A stretch of DNA of 64,000 bases from Jiella soli. GTDB taxonomy: Bacteria > Pseudomonadota > Alphaproteobacteria > Rhizobiales > Rhizobiaceae. The number at the start of each line of letters is the position of its first letter. Position 1 is the stretch's first letter. Made by a program: the position numbers and the translations under genes. The notes under the pieces were generated by a model, which saw nothing but the letters and a program-made list of their open reading frames with translations, ran no database searches and was not told the origin of the DNA. Positions 62,740 to 64,000 of this stretch are shown here, in pieces. The DNA lies in the NCBI RefSeq assembly GCF_020615385.1, contig NZ_JAJAVB010000039.1:62001-126000 (forward strand), read 5' to 3'.

Positions 62740-63832
62740 CGAATCTCCTTGCAGAAAAGGCGGCGAGATCCTCGTCCAGCGCGCCCTTCGCGATCATCGG
62801 CGCGAGCGCCAGTGCGTGGGAGCCGGCAAGCGTCACGCCGGAATGGCAGTTGACCGAGAAGACGCCGGGATGGGTCTCGGATTGCTGGTAGATCGGATAG
62901 CCGTCCGGGCTCATGATCCGCAGCGCCGCCCAGGAGCGGACGATCCTCAGATCCTTCAGGAACGGGAACATGCGGATCGCCCGGGCGGCGAGCTGCGCCA
63001 TGACGTCGCTCGAGGAGGAGATGTCGAAGCCGACGTCCTCATGGCTGTCGCCGATCATGATCGAGCCTTCGCCGGTCTGGCGCACCACATGGGTCGGCAT
63101 CGAAAGGCGCGGCCGGGTGCGCTCGGTGACGAGGATCTGGCCCTTGAGCGGCGCAATGGGGAGCCGGAGCCCGACGGTCTCGCCGAGCGGCTTGTTGCCG
63201 AGGCCGGCAGCGAGGACGACGCGGCCGGCGCGGAAGGTGCCGGCGGGCGTCGCCACCGCATAGCCCTCGCCGTCGCGGCTGATGTCCCGCGCGCCGGCGT
63301 CGGCGACGATGCGGCCGCCACGGCGCTTCAGCCCGTCATGGAGCGCACGCAGGAGATAGAGCGGGCTCGCGTGGCCGTCATGCTCGCAATAGGTGCCGCC
63401 CACCACGTCCGGCCCAAGGCCGGGCATCATGTCGTGCACCTCCTGCCGGTCGAGAATGCGGGCGCCGTAATTGGCGGCGCCGTGGACGTTGTGGAGCCGG
63501 GCGATCAGCGCCTTGCGCTTCTCCAGTTCCTCCTCGGACAGGCAGAAATGCAGGCCGCCGGGCTTCTCGTAGAAGGTCGAGACGCCCGTCTCCTCCTTCA
63601 GCATCGCGTCGAGTTCCGGCCACAGATCGGCGCTGCGCCGCGTCCAGATGGCATAGTCGGGATAGCCGTCGCCCTTCGACTGGACCCAGACGAGGCCGAA
63701 ATTGCCCCGCGAGGCCCGGAAGGCGACGTCGCCCTCGTCGAGAACGGTGACCGCGAGGCCTTCCTTCGCCAAGCCATAGGCGGTCGCGGCGCCGACGAGG
63801 CCGCCGCCGATGACGATCGCATCGCTCTGCAT
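62723..63832 (-). CDS. FAD-dependent dehydrogenase catalytic subunit, DadA/HcnC-like
   Basis: A 369-residue DAO-family protein with AIVIGGGLVGAATAYGLAKEG and the C-terminal NCHSGVTLAGSHAL motif of HcnC/LhpB-like catalytic subunits. It is immediately upstream of the HcnA- and HcnB-like subunits with overlaps. The start shares one base with the upstream ABC permease stop (TGATG). Confidence 0.85.
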   Translation of the reverse strand: MQSDAIVIGGGLVGAATAYGLAKEGLAVTVLDEGDVAFRASRGNFGLVWVQSKGDGYPDYAIWTRRSADLWPELDAMLKEETGVSTFYEKPGGLHFCLSEEELEKRKALIARLHNVHGAANYGARILDRQEVHDMMPGLGPDVVGGTYCEHDGHASPLYLLRALHDGLKRRGGRIVADAGARDISRDGEGYAVATPAGTFRAGRVVLAAGLGNKPLGETVGLRLPIAPLKGQILVTERTRPRLSMPTHVVRQTGEGSIMIGDSHEDVGFDISSSSDVMAQLAARAIRMFPFLKDLRIVRSWAALRIMSPDGYPIYQQSETHPGVFSVNCHSGVTLAGSHALALAPMIAKGALDEDLAAFSARRFDAPAN

Positions 63833-64000
63833 CAGCGCGATCCTTCTCCGATGAGCAGACGGTCCAGCCCGTAGATCCGGTCGACGATCAGCATCAGCCC
63901 GACCGTGAACAGGATGGCCACCGTCGAGACCGAGGCGACCAACGGGTCGGTGGTCTGGGTGATGTGGGAAAACAGCTTGACGGGCAGCGTCGTCGTCGCC
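63832..64000 (-). CDS. ABC transporter permease, C-terminal fragment (cut by window edge)
   Basis: The last 55 residues of a permease read out of the window: TTLPVKLFSHITQTTDPLVA, a membrane helix and the end DRLLIGEGSR. The TTLPVKLFSHI part resembles PotC-type spermidine/putrescine permeases. Its stop shares a base with the downstream FAD gene start, so the operon continues to the right of the window and includes a polyamine/opine-type ABC transporter. Confidence 0.75.
   Translation of the reverse strand, partial: ATTTLPVKLFSHITQTTDPLVASVSTVAILFTVGLMLIVDRIYGLDRLLIGEGSR

Overview
The window is a high-GC (visibly well above 60 percent) stretch of bacterial chromosome or megaplasmid. It is almost entirely nutrient uptake and catabolism. 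Gene content (several peptide/opine-type ABC transporters, two TRAP transporters, many DadA/HcnB-like amine dehydrogenases, hydantoinase A/B, a stachydrine-demethylase-like flavoenzyme, a GlxA-type AraC regulator) and the high GC point to an alphaproteobacterium, most likely Hyphomicrobiales. That assignment is inference from gene families. I saw no rRNA, tRNA, IS element, prophage or CRISPR array.

Layout: (1) 257-9222, plus strand: a complete dipeptide-type ABC transporter (binding protein, two permeases, two ATPases), then a complete TRAP transporter and an EthD-like protein. (2) 9274-10781: a small metal-resistance unit, with a YnfA-like protein, a CDF efflux protein and a divergent MerR regulator that share a typical MerR-type operator. 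(3) 10818-14523: a quinone-oxidoreductase-like protein, an HpcH/HpaI aldolase, and an LLM flavin monooxygenase with its flavin reductase. (4) 14776-28329: a coherent regulon. A leftward operon encodes a TRAP transporter, an N-acyl-D-amino-acid deacylase, a CobW GTPase and an M81 peptidase. Divergent from it are a TetR regulator, RidA and a D-amino-acid-dehydrogenase-like flavoprotein. Convergent with these is an amidase / class III aminotransferase / phosphotriesterase-like operon. The same 17-bp interrupted palindrome, ATTGTACnnnGTkCAAT, lies in all three control regions (21770, 22645, 28428), which ties about 14 kb into one predicted TetR regulon. (5) 28815-38785: a hydantoinase A/B operon with HcnA/HcnB-like subunits, a LysR regulator and a divergent FAD enzyme. 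Two near-identical 17-bp boxes with LysR T-N11-A geometry flank lysR. Another FAD enzyme lies divergent from an Lrp/AsnC regulator. (6) 38852-44807: a HAD hydrolase and a second peptide/opine ABC transporter with both ATPases fused. (7) 45030-51675: an M20 deacetylase, GNAT, aminotransferase and GhrA-like reductase, divergent from a HAD hydrolase and a PuuB-like oxidase. (8) 51748-64000, minus strand: an ABC permease cut by the window edge, a heterotrimeric HcnABC/hydroxyproline-dehydrogenase-like set, another FAD enzyme, RidA, a StcD-like demethylase, a GlxA/AraC regulator, and an ALDH / tartrate-dehydrogenase-like / succinate-semialdehyde-dehydrogenase operon.

Common theme (inference): several parallel pathways each import an N-acylated, N-methylated or D-configured amino compound, hydrolyse it (deacylase, amidase, hydantoinase, M20, M81), oxidise the amine with a flavoprotein, clear the imine (RidA) or transaminate, and finish with aldehyde and hydroxyacid dehydrogenases. 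Three solute-binding-protein genes (ending near 6617, 18830 and 42381) are followed at once by a GC-rich hairpin, probably for differential expression inside the operon.
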